The notes under the pieces are model-generated. The model was given only the letters and a program-made list of their open reading frames with translations. It was not told the DNA's origin and ran no database searches. Both the position numbers and the translations under genes were made by a program. Of a stretch of 64,000 bases of DNA, positions 1 to 13,020 are shown piece after piece. Positions within the stretch are counted from its first letter, which is position 1, and every line of letters begins with the position of its first letter. The stretch spans positions 21,590,912 through 21,654,911 of the forward strand of contig NC_092675.1 of NCBI RefSeq assembly GCF_964355755.1, written 5' to 3'. The stretch is from Antedon mediterranea (taxonomy: Eukaryota; Echinodermata; Crinoidea; Comatulida; Antedonidae).

Positions 1-348
1 TTTACATTTACTAGATAAAGTAAAGAGGCATCTGTTAGTACTTTATAATACAATTAACTAAATCATCCTAATACTAAATAGAAACAACTCAAATATTGTA
101 TAGAATGTTGAATATTACATTAACTGTTTCTTTTTCTTTCTTTTTTTGTTGAACCAATTTCTACTTGCCTTTATTCCCGTTTTCATTGCATTCCGAGAAC
201 AATTTAAAGTGTAGGCCTACTTTTAAATGTTGAAGTTTATAATTACTTTATTGATTATATGCCGATTTGTTTTCATCAATATAATCATAATATTATAGAC
301 TCTTCATTTCCAGCTTGTTGATTTATTAACCAGTACGTATCATCTTGA
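1..348. other. R1 3' flank
   Basis: AT-rich flank downstream of the R1 stop codon. Apart from the possible polyadenylation signal I see no coding or repeat structure here. Confidence 0.5.
322..327 (-). promoter_or_regulatory. Possible polyadenylation signal of R1
   Basis: AATAAA on the minus strand lies 21 bases after the R1 stop codon, which would give a very short 3' UTR. Only the hexamer supports it. Confidence 0.4.
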
Positions 349-1522
349 CTAATGACGTCTTGAAGTTATAGTTTGGTAGGTGTCATCTTCAACTACATTT
401 ACCTGACTGAAGTTTAGGTGATTGTACTCGTTTGAATTGCCCTTTTTAGTTGACGCGAGAGTTTGATCATCATCAACGCATGTGCTTGTTTCCTGTTCAA
501 CAGGTACGTTTACCTCCGCATTTGGGCAACTGTAGTAATTGGAATCGTCCCCTTCAGGTGACTGGACACTTTGGTAGGTATCATCATTGACTCTTGTGTG
601 CTGTGTGTCTTGTTCAGCAGGTGGGGTTACCTCTAAGTTCAGGCGACTGTAGTCATTGATATCGTCCTTTTCAGGTGACCGGACACTCTGGTAGGCATCA
701 TCGTCAACTCTTGCGCGTCGTGTGTCTTGTTCTGTAGGTGGGCTTACATCTAAGTTTAGGCAACGGTAATTAGAATTGTCATTTTTAGGTAAGGCTAAAG
801 CCTGGTAGGTATCATCATCAACTCCTTTAGCAGTCCCGTCTGATTCCCAGTTTAGGCAACTGTAGTCATTGGAATTATGCTTTTTGAGTGAGGATAAATC
901 CTGGTAGGTATTATCATCAACTCTTTCAGCAGGCCCGTCTGACTCTAAGTTTAGGCAACTGTAGTCATTGGATTTGCCCTCATCAGTTGACGCGAGAGTT
1001 GTGTAGGTATCGTCGTCACCTCCTGCGCGTGTGTCTTGTTCAGTAGGTGCGTCCAACAACTCCAAGTATAGGTTGCTGTCATCGTCGGAATTATCCTTTT
1101 CAGGTGTGGCTACCGTAAGGTAGGTATCATCAATTCTTACACGTCTGACTGGAGCTTTTTCAGAATTATTCTCTTCTTCTAAATCTATGTAACTTCCATC
1201 ATCTAAATCATCTTCAAAAGTATTGAAGCCTTGGTTAACCTCACCAGCGCGATCTGAAGTTATTAACTCCTGGTAACTTTCTTCTTGACTTACGCAGTTA
1301 ACTTTTTGAACAACGGTATTATTTGGAAACGACGTTTCTGGTGACTGGTATGTGTTATCAAGATTCATGCTGTCGACATACATGTTTCGGTTATTTTGTT
1401 TTGAATTTCTAACTGCGGTCTTTTTTTTAAATCCCCGATGCTTCTTTTTTTGACAATAGAATACGACGAGAAGACATGCCGCCATAATAAATATAAGCAG
1501 TCCAACACCAGCATAGACCACA
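349..1522 (-). CDS. R1 last exon: transmembrane helix and ITAM-repeat tail
   Basis: One 1174-nt exon encodes the membrane helix (VGLLIFIMAACLLVV), a basic stop-transfer and the whole cytoplasmic tail. The tail is built from degenerate repeats of about 34-40 residues, each with a DDDTYQxL-type and an NDYSCLNL-type motif. Y-x-x-L/I pairs at ITAM spacing lie at protein residues 865/879 and 898/912 (10 residues between), 931/944 (9 between) and 1058/1074 (12 between). A fifth pair at 969/983 has Val in its first motif. More single motifs (YQEL, YIDL, YLTV, YLEL) lie nearer the membrane. Acidic residues precede most tyrosines, as in ITAM and Syk/Src substrate sites. The acceptor ends CGTTGTAG and leaves one base that completes the codon begun in exon 13. 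The stop is TAG at 349-351. Confidence 0.9.
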
Positions 1523-4500
1523 CTACAACGAAAAAGTAATATAAAGTATATATAAAGTTATTTTTATTAATATCATTACCATGTGTGCTGTGTTGTTATT
1601 TACCATATCCTGAAGTTTTACAGGGGTCAAGCTTAAAGTTTTTTTAACTTATTTGGCCCCTTCACACTTCTCTGATTAGCAAGTACAAGCAAGTATCTTT
1701 ATTTATAATTAATTTTATTAACATATTTATTATTTATTATTGATACCTGCTTACTGAATTTGTACTATTTGTATTTAAAACGTGAAAAAATTAAATAAAA
1801 GAAAGAAAAGAAATATTGGTGATAACGCTATACATTACACAACTATTACTCTAATCGTGTACTGTAGATTATTACAGCGATGAAGTTATTAAAAACTTCC
1901 TCCAAAAACTTACTGATTATAACTTGATGATGATGATGATGATGATGACGATTTCTCATTAGTTACATCAATATGAACCAATGCAAAATCTATCTTCGTG
2001 TTTCCGATGACATCCGTGGCTTGAACCCAAATTTGATATGTCCCCGAGTCCTCTTCATCTTTAAAGTAAATATTTACTGTTTCTTCCTTAAATGAAACCA
2101 AATACATTTTTTTATTTGAAATAACAATATATATAATATCATAATTAATGCATTTATTAAGAAATTTGGTTTCTATGACAAATGGTTAGTTACATGTTAG
2201 TTACATGAACACCATGACCACATCATAAGAAAAGAAAACATGGAACATTTATTTTAAACTCTGGAGAAACTGGCAGAAAAATGTGCAGGAGCAGACAAAG
2301 ATTCCGATAGATGTTTGCTAAATACCATAAACTATCTACAATAAATGCAGGAATCGCCAGACCTTAACGTTGACATACGGACAGGACACAAGAAGAAGAA
2401 GAATAAAGAAAGAACAAATACAAGTGACATAACTTACATGAGTTTTCAAAACTCTCCATTCTGGTTTCACGGACTCGAATGTTTCTCCTTCAATGCTATT
2501 CTTTAATAATCCAAATTCAAACTTTATAATTCCATTTGCATTACCAATGGCCGATAAAGGGCGTCCTGCTGGATGTGCCTCTGAATCGTAAGCTTCCTGG
2601 AATGTGACGTCATCATCCGATATAATTGCCAGTAACAGATTTTGGTCCACGTGTAGTTGATTTATGAAGTGACCATTCCATGATAACGTTACCTATCACA
2701 AATGTAACCATTTTATTATTATAAAAAAAATTCCAATTTTATTTTTTAACCATAAAATTGTGTTATCAATATCATGTCTGTTATTATTTAGAATTCATTA
2801 TTAGTATTATTTTTATTTATGGTATTTTTAAAAGATCATTAATTAACTGTATAATAACAATATTTATATTAAGGTAATAAATAAAATAAACGTGATTCAT
2901 ACATTTTCATATGCTTTTACGGACACGTCTGAGTTATTGTTGAATCTCTTGCCACTAATTGTTAAATATATAGGTTTATCTTCCACGGTAGTGATTTCAC
3001 TTTGGTTGTCATAAATAATACATCGTCGTGCATTGCGAACATTTCCCGCAACATCGTTGACAGTTAGTATGATACAGTAGACACCTTTAGCAAAATATAA
3101 AAAACAACATTTTTGTTTTGAACAATGATATCAAAGAAATTAATGTCTATGGACACACGGATTAAAACTGTGTATGCACACGATGACCTAGTTTCAGGAT
3201 TATGACATTTTCTACTCATTCTCTAAGCCTGAAATACGAAAAAAATCGTCACCGTCACCACGAAGTGGTATGTATGTATATCAAACTCTATGTTTTCACA
3301 AAATCTTAACTTTCAAATATCATTAATTAACTAATTAAATTAATTAGGCAATATCAAAAAACACCATCATGGAATTTGCGTTTTTAGGAAGTGACACAAT
3401 TTATTAAATACCCGTATGTGGTGCTTGCCCAGTGCACACGCGTAATGAATTTTGCGCGTTTGTTTACAGTTTTGGCCTAGCCTACAGCCTAGCTAGGAGG
3501 ATCTGGTTGCACACTCCAGAACAGTGCATTTCAAGTGACACTAACTGCATTAGTGTCACTTCGTAAGCGTAAACTACGCAGGGAAATGAATTTTTCGGTT
3601 TCACGAAGTGACACTAATGATTAACTTTAATTTACTTGGTAATTAATTAATATGATTAAAATTAAATTAAAGTAATGGGTAGCTGGATTGTCTAACATTG
3701 TATGTATTTAAATTAAAAATCTTAGTGACATTTTTTGAGGACGAAATCGTGTGTGAAGCTCGTTTCTTCAATCGCGTTTTTCTCGAAACGCTGTTTTTAT
3801 CAATTACGCGGTTAGTGTCACTTCGTGGTGTCGACGACGAATTATTTGTTTACCCACCCTATAATTTGCGAGTGTCTGGCTGTTGGATGAGTATCGAAAA
3901 TAAAAACACAATGAGAAATGAAAAGAATAAAGAACTCACCAGGCGACGGAAGTGGTGTAAACGTTACTTGGTATTCATCACCACTTTGTCTATACTTTAA
4001 AGGACCAAATTCATTATCTGGAATTAAGATATCATTTCTGGCTGCCATTTTATAAATGCGACAGTTGTAAGACGGCCGTGGTCTTAACCCTGAAATATAG
4101 TCAACCCATGACGTCCAACGAATATCAACCTCATTCTAGAAGGAATCATATCATTACCGTGTATATTATAATTTTTCAACATAATTGATATATATGTGCG
4201 GTCAACTTTAGAATACATTGTTTCCATTTATATAATAAACAATGGTTCTTACTAATCTCGTATAAGGCTCGCCGACATCTAATGCATTCCCAACGCATGG
4301 CACAACTCCTTGTACAGAACAATGTGTAGGCGGTTCAGTATCAATTTTTACATTCACATACATAGTTATACTTTGTCCTTGATAATATTCCCGGTCGGTT
4401 GTTTCATTCCCAGTATTTGAAAAGTCATAGTTTTTCCGTTCAATATATCCACCATTGGTTGCATTTGCTGAGAAGAATAAACTGAAATCCGCAGATATAT

Positions 4501-7500
4501 TACTATCACTATTATAAGTTTTAAGACAAGTTTTTTTTAAGTTTACAATTTGCGATTGCTCAAAATTTGGAAGGATAAAATGCTACTAAAGTCTGTCGTT
4601 GCATATTTTTGCTGCATAATAATTCAAAATGTGTATATTTCTACGTTATTATTCGCCTAGCAGACCATCCTAACTTTGCTTTAAGTCATTGATTTTGCTA
4701 AGTACATTTGTTAAAATAACATATTTCACTTAAGCCCTTTCAAGTATCTTGACATGAACAGGAGGATTGATGATGTCTTAATTCTAAGTTCTAATAAGTA
4801 ATTGATACCAACCTGTCATCGTGTTGAAGTTGTTCACTTAAACGTGCAAACTCTTCACATGAGTGTAACCCCTGCTTTGGATTGTTAGGACCAATGTCAA
4901 ATCCACAATTCAGGTATCCAGTTTCAATAATACTTTTCCCTAAAAAAAACCAAAAATATTTAAACTGTTTACCAAACCAACGGTAAGTTTATTCTTGATG
5001 AGATGACTTGAAATCTCCTATCAGATGGTGGAGTTTAACTGTTTAAATAATTTTTTGTATAGATATTTGTATGTTTAAAGACTTTAGGATATGTATTTTA
5101 ATCAACTTTTTAAGTTAAAACTCTAATAGAAATATGTATCAACATTAACCATTATAATCACCCAGAACACATAACGATATACTTGTGTTACACGACAAAA
5201 GTGCATGAAGATACCTTACACATACAAAACAAACCACAATTACAACGCTTACCTCTGATGTGTTCCCAATAACAATAAGATGATGAAATACCAACTCTGT
5301 AATCGTTGATATAATATGGAAATGGATATTTATCCGACGAAGGACCAGGAAAGCTCGTTTGCCAATTGATAGACAATGCATTACCGTCAACTGATGAATA
5401 GCTGTATGTAGGTGGCGCAGCTGAATACACGCAAGGTATGTCAATGGAAGATATTCCATTAAGTTGTAGAGATATTGAACAACTTATATCTTTTGGTGGC
5501 ACAGTCACTGTAATAAACGACAGTATGTCAATATCGTTTAAAGGTTAACATGACGATTAAAGTGTTTGCAGTACATCATGTGTTTAAAAAAAAGTATAAA
5601 GTCGAGCCTCTCTCGACGTTTCGGTTGCTTGCTAAAAACATCTGTTTTCAAAACAATTATTAACAATAATATTTTGCTAAATAAGCGAACATTAACAATG
5701 TCATTATCAATTGATCTCAGCAACCACAGCAAAATATTACTAACTTTACATTCTTTTTTCCTAAACTTATCGAATTTTAAAAATACAAATAGCATAACTC
5801 ACTATTCATGCAATTATCACCGTCATCAAACTCGATGTCACATGAACATATATCTGATGTGAGTCCACAAGTACCCGGATAACATGACCTGCTATTGCTT
5901 CTCCATGAACATATTTCTGAAAGCATAGACCATATAGTATAGATAGTGCATATCTGGAAATTCAGTTGCTTGCTAAAATTATTTGTATTTTATTAAATGA
6001 ATGGGGAGATGAAAATAGAATCACACCGTGAAGTGAAGTGAATTTATTCTTATACGATTACTACATAAATTAACAATATCACCACGGTTGTTATACTTAC
6101 AAGAAAGGAAGTAAAGTAATGTTGTATTATATATAATAAATGTTCCATTTATGACTTGTGTAATCTATTTGATTCTCACGTAGACGTAACGCAAGGACGT
6201 AAGTAATTCGGCCAATAACGACGCAATGGCTCATCCGAACTATCGCGTCAACAAATTCGTATTTTTGTGATGCTTTTTTTTAAACAAATCGATGCGCTTT
6301 CATATTAGAATATTCCAGCAATAGTATTTTCAGAACTTACTAATGCATTCCCCTTTAATCAGTTGATAAGCTTTGATTTCCATATTTATGTAATACATAC
6401 ATCTTGTGCAGAATGAATCTAAGTGTGTTGAACAATCTACAATTTGGCAATTATCAATATCTGTTGTACAATCTGGAAATTAAGTATTATAATAATAGAA
6501 GTATTTTAATTCATGGCTTAATTAAAAAATTATTAATTTCATGCATATTCCATGCAACATTAAGTTACATAAAGTTATTACTGTACTATACCTATGTATA
6601 ATATAAAAGGTACAGGGGTGGTGGTAACACTTACGGTTTCAAAGGGTTATTGTTTTATTTTTAAAGAAAGAAAATGTTTATTCGAATAATATATAGAATA
6701 AGTAGGCCTATGTATAAACATTGTATTACGTATACTATTTGAGATAGGCATAGGTATTGAAAAATTGAATATCTTTACTGTATTGACATGTTGGTCCATG
6801 GTATCCCTTGTAGCATTCACAGTGATTAGGCTCGTCACATTTTCCGTTGATGCAATCAAACTCACATATTGCTAAAATTATATGAACCTGTTAAATCATC
6901 ATTGTCATTTTGTTTCATTGTATTTAAATCCATTTTTTTTAAAACCTACACTCACAATTATACTTCTAATCTCTTTTAAAACCCGATCTTATACTCTGGA
7001 TAGGACTCAAATAAATATTGAATTTTTTAATTCCTGCCTATACCAACGTATAAAGTTAAACCCATAATTTAATACCGTTTGGTTGATCGTAATTAACGAG
7101 GGAAGAATGTATACAAGTTACTATGCTTACTATATTCTTACAATCTCAACAACACTTACGTTCGGTACACTCGTTGCTACCAGGAAGTGATGTATACCCA
7201 CTGCAGCAACGATATGTATTTGAATAAACGGTTCTATACAAAATGACCGTTCGATATGATGTTCTATATTTAAAAAAAAAAAAAAAAAAAACACCAAACA
7301 AACATATTACCATGTAAGTATACATTAATTTGTTATATTGCCTGGCATGGTCGCAATAGGGTTTAGTAGTAAATCATTTCCAAAGAATCAGAAAATTAAA
7401 AGACCTTCATTTACTACGTATATAGGCCCTATAAAGAGTTGCGTTGTTAAATTCTAATAACCTGTGTTTATGAAATCATGTTTGAAGGTCTGTATGGAGA

Positions 7501-8081
7501 CGCGCGTGGCAATCTTTACCATACCCATCAGGAGATATAATTATTGCTCCTAACAATACTTCATCCGGATTGTTGACCATTTTGAGTGTTGTGAAAAATA
7601 GCATTTGTTAAACAGTATAATATGCCATTAGAATTACTTACCGGTAACGAGTTGAACTACATCTGTCCCAATCAAAAATACCACACATGGTGGATGTTGT
7701 GTAACTTGAAGAGTATTCTCGTGAACTGATGTACGTTTGTAACGAAGGCCTCACCAGAAAGGTACATACGTTTCTCCTTGTGTTTTACATATAATATGCA
7801 ATAAATACAACATTAATGGTACTAAAAGCATTTTTTTAAGGGAGTCTAAACAACTATATCTAATTACAACGGTAATAAGTTACAATAGGAATTAGTTTAC
7901 TTAATCCAAAACAACATTTTAATTTTTAATAGACAAGATATTTTAGAAAATTAAGGAAAAATAAGGAAAATAAGGAATAATATTACAGTTTAATGACTTA
8001 CCCGTTTGGATCCAGAGAATGCACATACCTCAAAAACAATACACTGACAAAAACTACGCCAAAAAGCTTATGGAATGTCAT
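349..8081 (-). CDS. R1: EMI/EGF/beta-sandwich receptor with multi-ITAM cytoplasmic tail
   Basis: A 14-exon gene, joined by hand from GT-AG sites and paralogue alignment. Coding exons in order: 8002-8081, 7642-7776, 7160-7263, 6779-6871, 6341-6472, 5803-5916, 5253-5507, 4813-4939, 4253-4481, 3940-4135, 2903-3084, 2438-2692, 1914-2086, 349-1522. They total 3249 nt (1082 aa) with all phases agreeing and no internal stop. Residues 1-22 are a signal peptide, 23-106 an EMI domain (ending in CCSGY), 107-137 EGF-like, 138-181 Cys-rich, 182-219 EGF-like, 220-691 three FN3/HYR-like modules with W..D..SG(L/I) signatures. A helix follows at about 694-716, then a KKK stop-transfer and a ~365-residue tyrosine-rich tail. 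Relative to R4 the fourth module is missing and exon 13 joins the transmembrane exon directly. EMI plus ITAM suggests an engulfment- or immune-type receptor (inference from CED-1/Draper/MEGF10). Exact start and junctions need RNA evidence. Confidence 0.88.
1914..2086 (-). CDS. R1 exon 13: last beta-sandwich strands and poly-Ser linker
   Basis: Matches exon 13 of R2 and R4 (ATDVxGNxKxD...HID core) but ends in ten consecutive serines encoded by a TCA microsatellite, where the paralogues have the SP...NGDG linker into a fourth module. The donor is GTAAGT and the 3' phase fits the transmembrane exon. The Ser tract therefore sits just outside the membrane and may be length-polymorphic. Confidence 0.85.
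3085..3939. repeat. R1 intron 10 with a possible TIR element
   Basis: This 855-bp intron carries CACCACGAAGTG near 3256 and its complement CACTTCGTGGTG near 3820. Between them are further AGTGACAC/GTGTCACT words, including a short palindrome at about 3533-3562. The pattern suggests a small decayed inverted-repeat element. ORFs in this interval look spurious. Confidence 0.35.
8002..8081 (-). CDS. R1 exon 1: signal peptide
   Basis: The ATG at 8079-8081 opens a hydrophobic leader (MTFHKLFGVVFVSVLFL) ending in LDPNG, the same C-terminus as exon 1 of R2, R3 and R4. A splice acceptor (TTTTACAG) lies immediately upstream of the ATG, so the 5' UTR is split by an intron. Confidence 0.85.
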
Positions 8082-11000
8082 TCTGTAAAATATTTAGTTC
8101 CATACACTATTATTATAATATATATATTTCCATTTTAAATCAAATTAAAACAGTTCTTCTAATCTTTTATTAAGACAGCTAGATGAAGCCTTTTACGTTT
8201 TCTTTGATCATGGTTTGGTTTTGAAATAGGGGACCATGGCCTATACATAGAAAATTATAGGTGCCGAAGTGAAATTAGTGCCCTATATTTTAGACTACTG
8301 TACAATTAGCAACATTTAGTGTGACCCGGGTCCGCCTATGAGCTCATGGTTTCCTCTTATAGGGCGGTTTTGCCGAATTTCTAGTCAATTCTTCTACTAC
8401 AGTTGTTTAGTTTTATCGTGTGAAAACTATAGAACCATTAAGTCAATTCGATTAATCTTTTTAGAGTTTAACATAGTTTAAACGTTTAATTTCGTTTCTA
8501 TTTTATTTTTATTATTATTTCAAATTTACAGCAACAAGAGGTTAGAGTTCACACGTTAGTTTAAGCATTCAGTCCATGGTTTACTCTTATGGAGTTTTGC
8601 CGAATGTCAAATAAATAACGGAACACAGCTATAAAAAGGAACTAACTGACGAAAGAGTAAACAGAAGATACTAGGCCTATAAACAAAAGTTAATACAACG
8701 TGTAAAATATACGTTTAAATAAACGCAATGCCAACTAACCACAAAGTATCGGAAGAGCAAATTAATATACTATTTTCAAATGGAGAACCAAATAAACTTA
8801 CTTGTTATCAAATTTCAACAACGTACGAGGAAATAAAATGTAAACGATCTGCCGTGGTTGCACAAGCATATTAATAATACTATAGGCCTAATAACAATGA
8901 ACACAAACACATTGTGTTCAGTTCGACAAACGTATTGAAAATACAACTTAAAGGCATAAACGATACAAAAGTTGGAACAATTGTTTTTGTTGTTACAAAA
9001 TATGACGAATTTCCCTTTTATTACTGTAGGATCACCAACCTTTTCATAATTTAACATGCGTGGACAGTACATAACAACCATAACACATTAGGCAATCTTC
9101 ATCATTACTAAAATAGGCAGAGATTGCTGGGGTTAGGGTGGCACGGTATAAAAAAGACCAAAATATTGAATCATCTTCGTGAAGGAGTTCTGGGAGGATT
9201 AATGGAGTAACGTAATCATACTCGGAATGTTTTAAATTATATTTGAAAACGGCGTCATAGGGTAATTGTTGGGAGTAACTGGATACTTCAACATGTCCGG
9301 AATTTGTACGGAGAAGGTTTTTATTTACTGGAGTTGATATAAAACGTAATAAGAAAGCATTTGAAACAATTCTAGATATTTGAAGTAATAAATTCCTTTT
9401 TTATAGAATTATTCATTTCGTTTAAAACAATATTCAATAACGGTTTCAATGTATTACTATTATTATCTTTAGTTCATATTTACACAAAATTAAAATGGTA
9501 ACCTAATTATTGTAAATTTACATTTTTATATTATCTTTATGGGACAATAATGACTTTGTACAATCGGCCAATCATACATTACAAACGTCTGATATTGAAT
9601 AGCTTGACGGTGTTCTACTGTTTATTATCTAAGATTTGTTATCCAATGGTCTTTCATGCAAAAGCGACTCCCGGATATTCAGATCATAACTTTATAAAAT
9701 TCGAAAATTAAATAAATAACATGTCACCTCATGTCCTAATATATAACTCTCTCTTCTTTCTTCTCTTAAACAGGGCTATAAATCATTATCGATGAGTTTG
9801 ACAAGCCTAATACAAACATGACAAGAATTTAATTGAAAAGCACCCTGAATATTTTGTTCAGTTGTTTTTTAGCCCAGTAACGAGCGATAACAGTTTTGAT
9901 ATCACGTAAGTAAACATCTTTAGTAATTTTCATCATTATGCTGTTTAGACGAAAAATAACCAAATGTGGTTGTATAAATGTTGAGAATAATAATAGAACC
10001 AAAAATGCATTCTTTTTTATTTGGACGTTCTAATACGATGAAGCAAAAAAAAATCACCTAACCAGAAAACGTGGCTATTGATTACTGTGCTTTATTTAGT
10101 TGGGTTTACTGAAAATTATGTATAAAAGCCCTACGATGATTTTTTCTCAATCTTGGTTTTCTAAACAATCATAACGTTTAGCTTGAAAACTAAGTTATCT
10201 TAGTTTTTATATCTCAGTTATCTATAGGCCTACAGCTGTTTTAGTTGTGTAAATGTAGAATTTAGTTTATTCATCTCAATAATAATGATAACTTATAATA
10301 ACTTTATTTATTATAAACCTTCGAAATCAACGAATGTAGTGTAAAATAATCTTATCGAACGGTTGGTTGTTTTAAATAATTTGAAATTCATATAGGCTAA
10401 AAACTATTTAAATAGTTATTTAAAAATATCATGCATATGCAGTAAAATCACGGTAAACGTTTAAAAATGAAAATTAAAAGATAAACATGTAATAGGATAA
10501 AGATGTAATAATGGGTATGTTTAGTTAGCAGCACAATTAACTTATAAATAGCCTATACAAATTTGAAAAACAAAATATCAGTCTGTATTAATTGTTAGAG
10601 ATTTTATTCTTCTTACATTTTTAATAACAAAAGCACAAAATATGGAAGAAAAACTTGTCCGACACTGAAAGCTCGTGCATAATGTTTCATGACTGTTGCT
10701 CTAGGTAATAGAATGTGGTGTCAGCACCATTTTCAAATTATTACATGACGTGATATAGGAGGATAAGTAATTCTAATACTACTAATTCGTCCTCATCATA
10801 CGTTACTGTAGAAATTGAGCCACATTATTTGTAAAGATAAATTAAAAAGAAATTACTATGATATTTTACAGTACTTATTGTTAAATACAGTAGAATTACT
10901 GTAGAAATAATTACAGTAACATCCTAAAAACTAAAGTTAAAGATGTATTGTCCCCCCTAAAAAAAATTCCAACAACATTTTTTTTTTTAATATACCATTT

Positions 11001-12491
11001 TAATTTCACATAATAGTTGGATAAAAAAAAATTATTTACCTGAAAAACTGTAATTTAAAGAAAAAAATCGTCAAATTGGCTGCCAGCCAATGGATTTTTG
11101 GTTGAATTTAACCATTTATTTTGTCGTTTTATAAGTGAAAACATTATTTTTTTCATTTTTTTTCTATGTAAGTGATTAACGTTATTAAAACTACAAAATA
11201 ACCTATTCAAAGTCTGATTTAATTAATCTTCATTTTTCATGTTTTGGGGGGACAATACATCTTTAAGTCTAACAATGTATTTGTGAGGTGGATATGGGAG
11301 AATATTTTCATGAATTAGAAGATTGACTGTATTCAACTGAGTCTAATAAGAGTCGTTGAAAAATCTTTTTTTTGTATTGTAGGCATAATATACCTACTGA
11401 GTAAGTCTAATCGCTTATTCTATTATTCCGCCGTTTCAATATTGATTCGAATTTCTAGGCCATCATGCAAAAAAGCAACCCTGTGTGAAAGTGTTTCGGT
11501 CGTGCATTCTTCATCTTACTCGCATCGCACAAATCTCAAATATGTACAAAAAGCACTCGAAGGTCCTATAACTGTTAAAATGGAAGGAAATAACCCACGG
11601 CACGTGATAAAAAATCAATCAATCAAATGACAAGGGTACACTTAAGTGTGTTAAGCAGGCATTATTAATCAAAACAATTAACAATTCCAAAACATTTTAA
11701 TTTATTGTGGCCTATAATAAATTAAAACGACTTATGATGCTTTATACATCCGGTCTTTTACCATGAAATTTAAATTACAATATCAAATATTAGTATAAGC
11801 ATGCGAACATGTGTTGAATTATCGTTACATAAATACAATTTATCTATTCTATTATCAAGTTTACGAGACAAAGGTCGTATATTCTCTTTACACGGAAAAA
11901 ATAATGTATTTAAACAACCTAGTAATGCATTTATAATGGTAAGCAAAGAACACCAGAATTGTAATAAATGTGAATCTTGTCAATAATACACTAAAAAAAA
12001 AACTATTGAATTGGTTGTTATAAAAGATTATTAGAGCACTTGACGTTATACAATGTTTACACTATATATGCAGCAGCAATAGTACTTGTGTACTGTATTT
12101 ACAATACCTCCTGGAATATTAAAAAAACAGAAAACAAACAATAACATAATTGTTTATTCCAATAAAAACCTATTCTCTATGATTTATTCATTTCATTTAT
12201 CATTTCTAAGAAACATTTGGAGTTTATTTCTAGCAATTATATGTATCTAAAGTGAAAATTGATGAAATGAGTAAAAGCTTTTTAAAAATGAATTTGTTAT
12301 TGACATTATTTCAAATCATCATATGATTTGTTTAAGTTTTTGGTTTTGCAATTTTTGGGGTTAAAGTTTTGTGATTTAGGCCTATACCTGTACCTACTTT
12401 CAAAGACTTTATCTTTTGTTCTCAATCAGTACATACCGGTAGTTAATATCCAGATAAATTGTAACTTTGTTTTTTTTTTATCAATTTACAG
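8082..12491. other. Head-to-head intergenic region between R1 and R2
   Basis: The interval between the two divergently oriented leader exons should contain both promoters and the untranslated first exons. I see a direct repeat (ATGGTTTCCTCTTATAGGGC-type at 8345-8382 and a related copy at 8575-8607) and a TTAA-flanked MITE at 10.9-11.3 kb. No convincing protein gene was found. Short ORFs here lack codon structure or homology I recognise. Confidence 0.5.
10937..11266. mobile_element. MITE with TTAA ends (piggyBac-like target)
   Basis: Perfect 21-bp terminal inverted repeats, TTAAAGATGTATTGTCCCCCC at the left and its complement at 11246-11266, enclose about 290 bp of non-coding AT-rich DNA. TTAA at both outer ends fits a piggyBac-type TTAA duplication. 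No transposase is present, so it is non-autonomous. Confidence 0.7.
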
Positions 12492-12516
12492 TCTGACAAA
12501 AATCTGAAGTATTACA

Positions 12517-12593
12517 ATGATGCGTCACACACTCGCATTGTTCATACTTGTATTTTGTATAATATTGTCCGTCCGTGCGCTGAATCCTAATGG
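12517..12593 (+). CDS. R2 exon 1: signal peptide
   Basis: MMRHTLALFILVFCIILSVRA followed by LNPNG, ending at a GTAAGT donor in phase 2 like the paralogues. From the second ATG (12520) the coding length is 74 nt, identical to R3 and R4. An acceptor (TTTACAG) at 12491 again splits the 5' UTR just before the ATG. Confidence 0.8.
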
Positions 12594-12758
12594 GTAAGTC
12601 ATGGTTTCCATTCAACCAAAGAATATCAGAAGAATGAGCAATCCGCAATCCTCGAATTAATCGTCCTCAGCGTAAAGTGGAGACGGTAGTATGACTTATC
12701 TACATTTCGGAATATGCATCGCCAGCTACCTAACGGATTGCACATTATTTTGATAATA

Positions 12759-13020
12759 TATACCCGATTCTGCTACTGTCAATAGGTATGTATCTGTATA
12801 ACTATCAGCAAGTGTATGCTGCCTGCATAAATGCTGTACTTTTAACATACATATATTATAGAGTATAGAGTATAAACTCATTGTAAATTGTCAACAGACA
12901 CTGTGCTACATGACAGTGTACGGTGTTAAAAGTACAGCATTTATGCAGACAGCAACGTGGATAACTTTCTATAGTTATACAGATATCACCTAGGGACAGT
13001 AGCAGAATCGGTTGTATATA
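12759..13020. mobile_element. Long inverted-repeat MITE in R2 intron 1
   Basis: Arms of about 88-97 bp at 12759-12846 and 12924-13020 are imperfect complements, sharing CGATTCTGCTACTGTC, ATCTGTATAACTAT and GCATAAATGCTGTACTTTTA. The loop between them is about 75 bp. TATATA lies at both outer ends. No coding capacity. Confidence 0.65.

Noticed and set aside
5145-5459. Second minus-strand ORF over R1 exon 7
   Set aside because: The overlapping frame at 5253-5507 matches R2 and R4 and has correct splice phases; this one does not.
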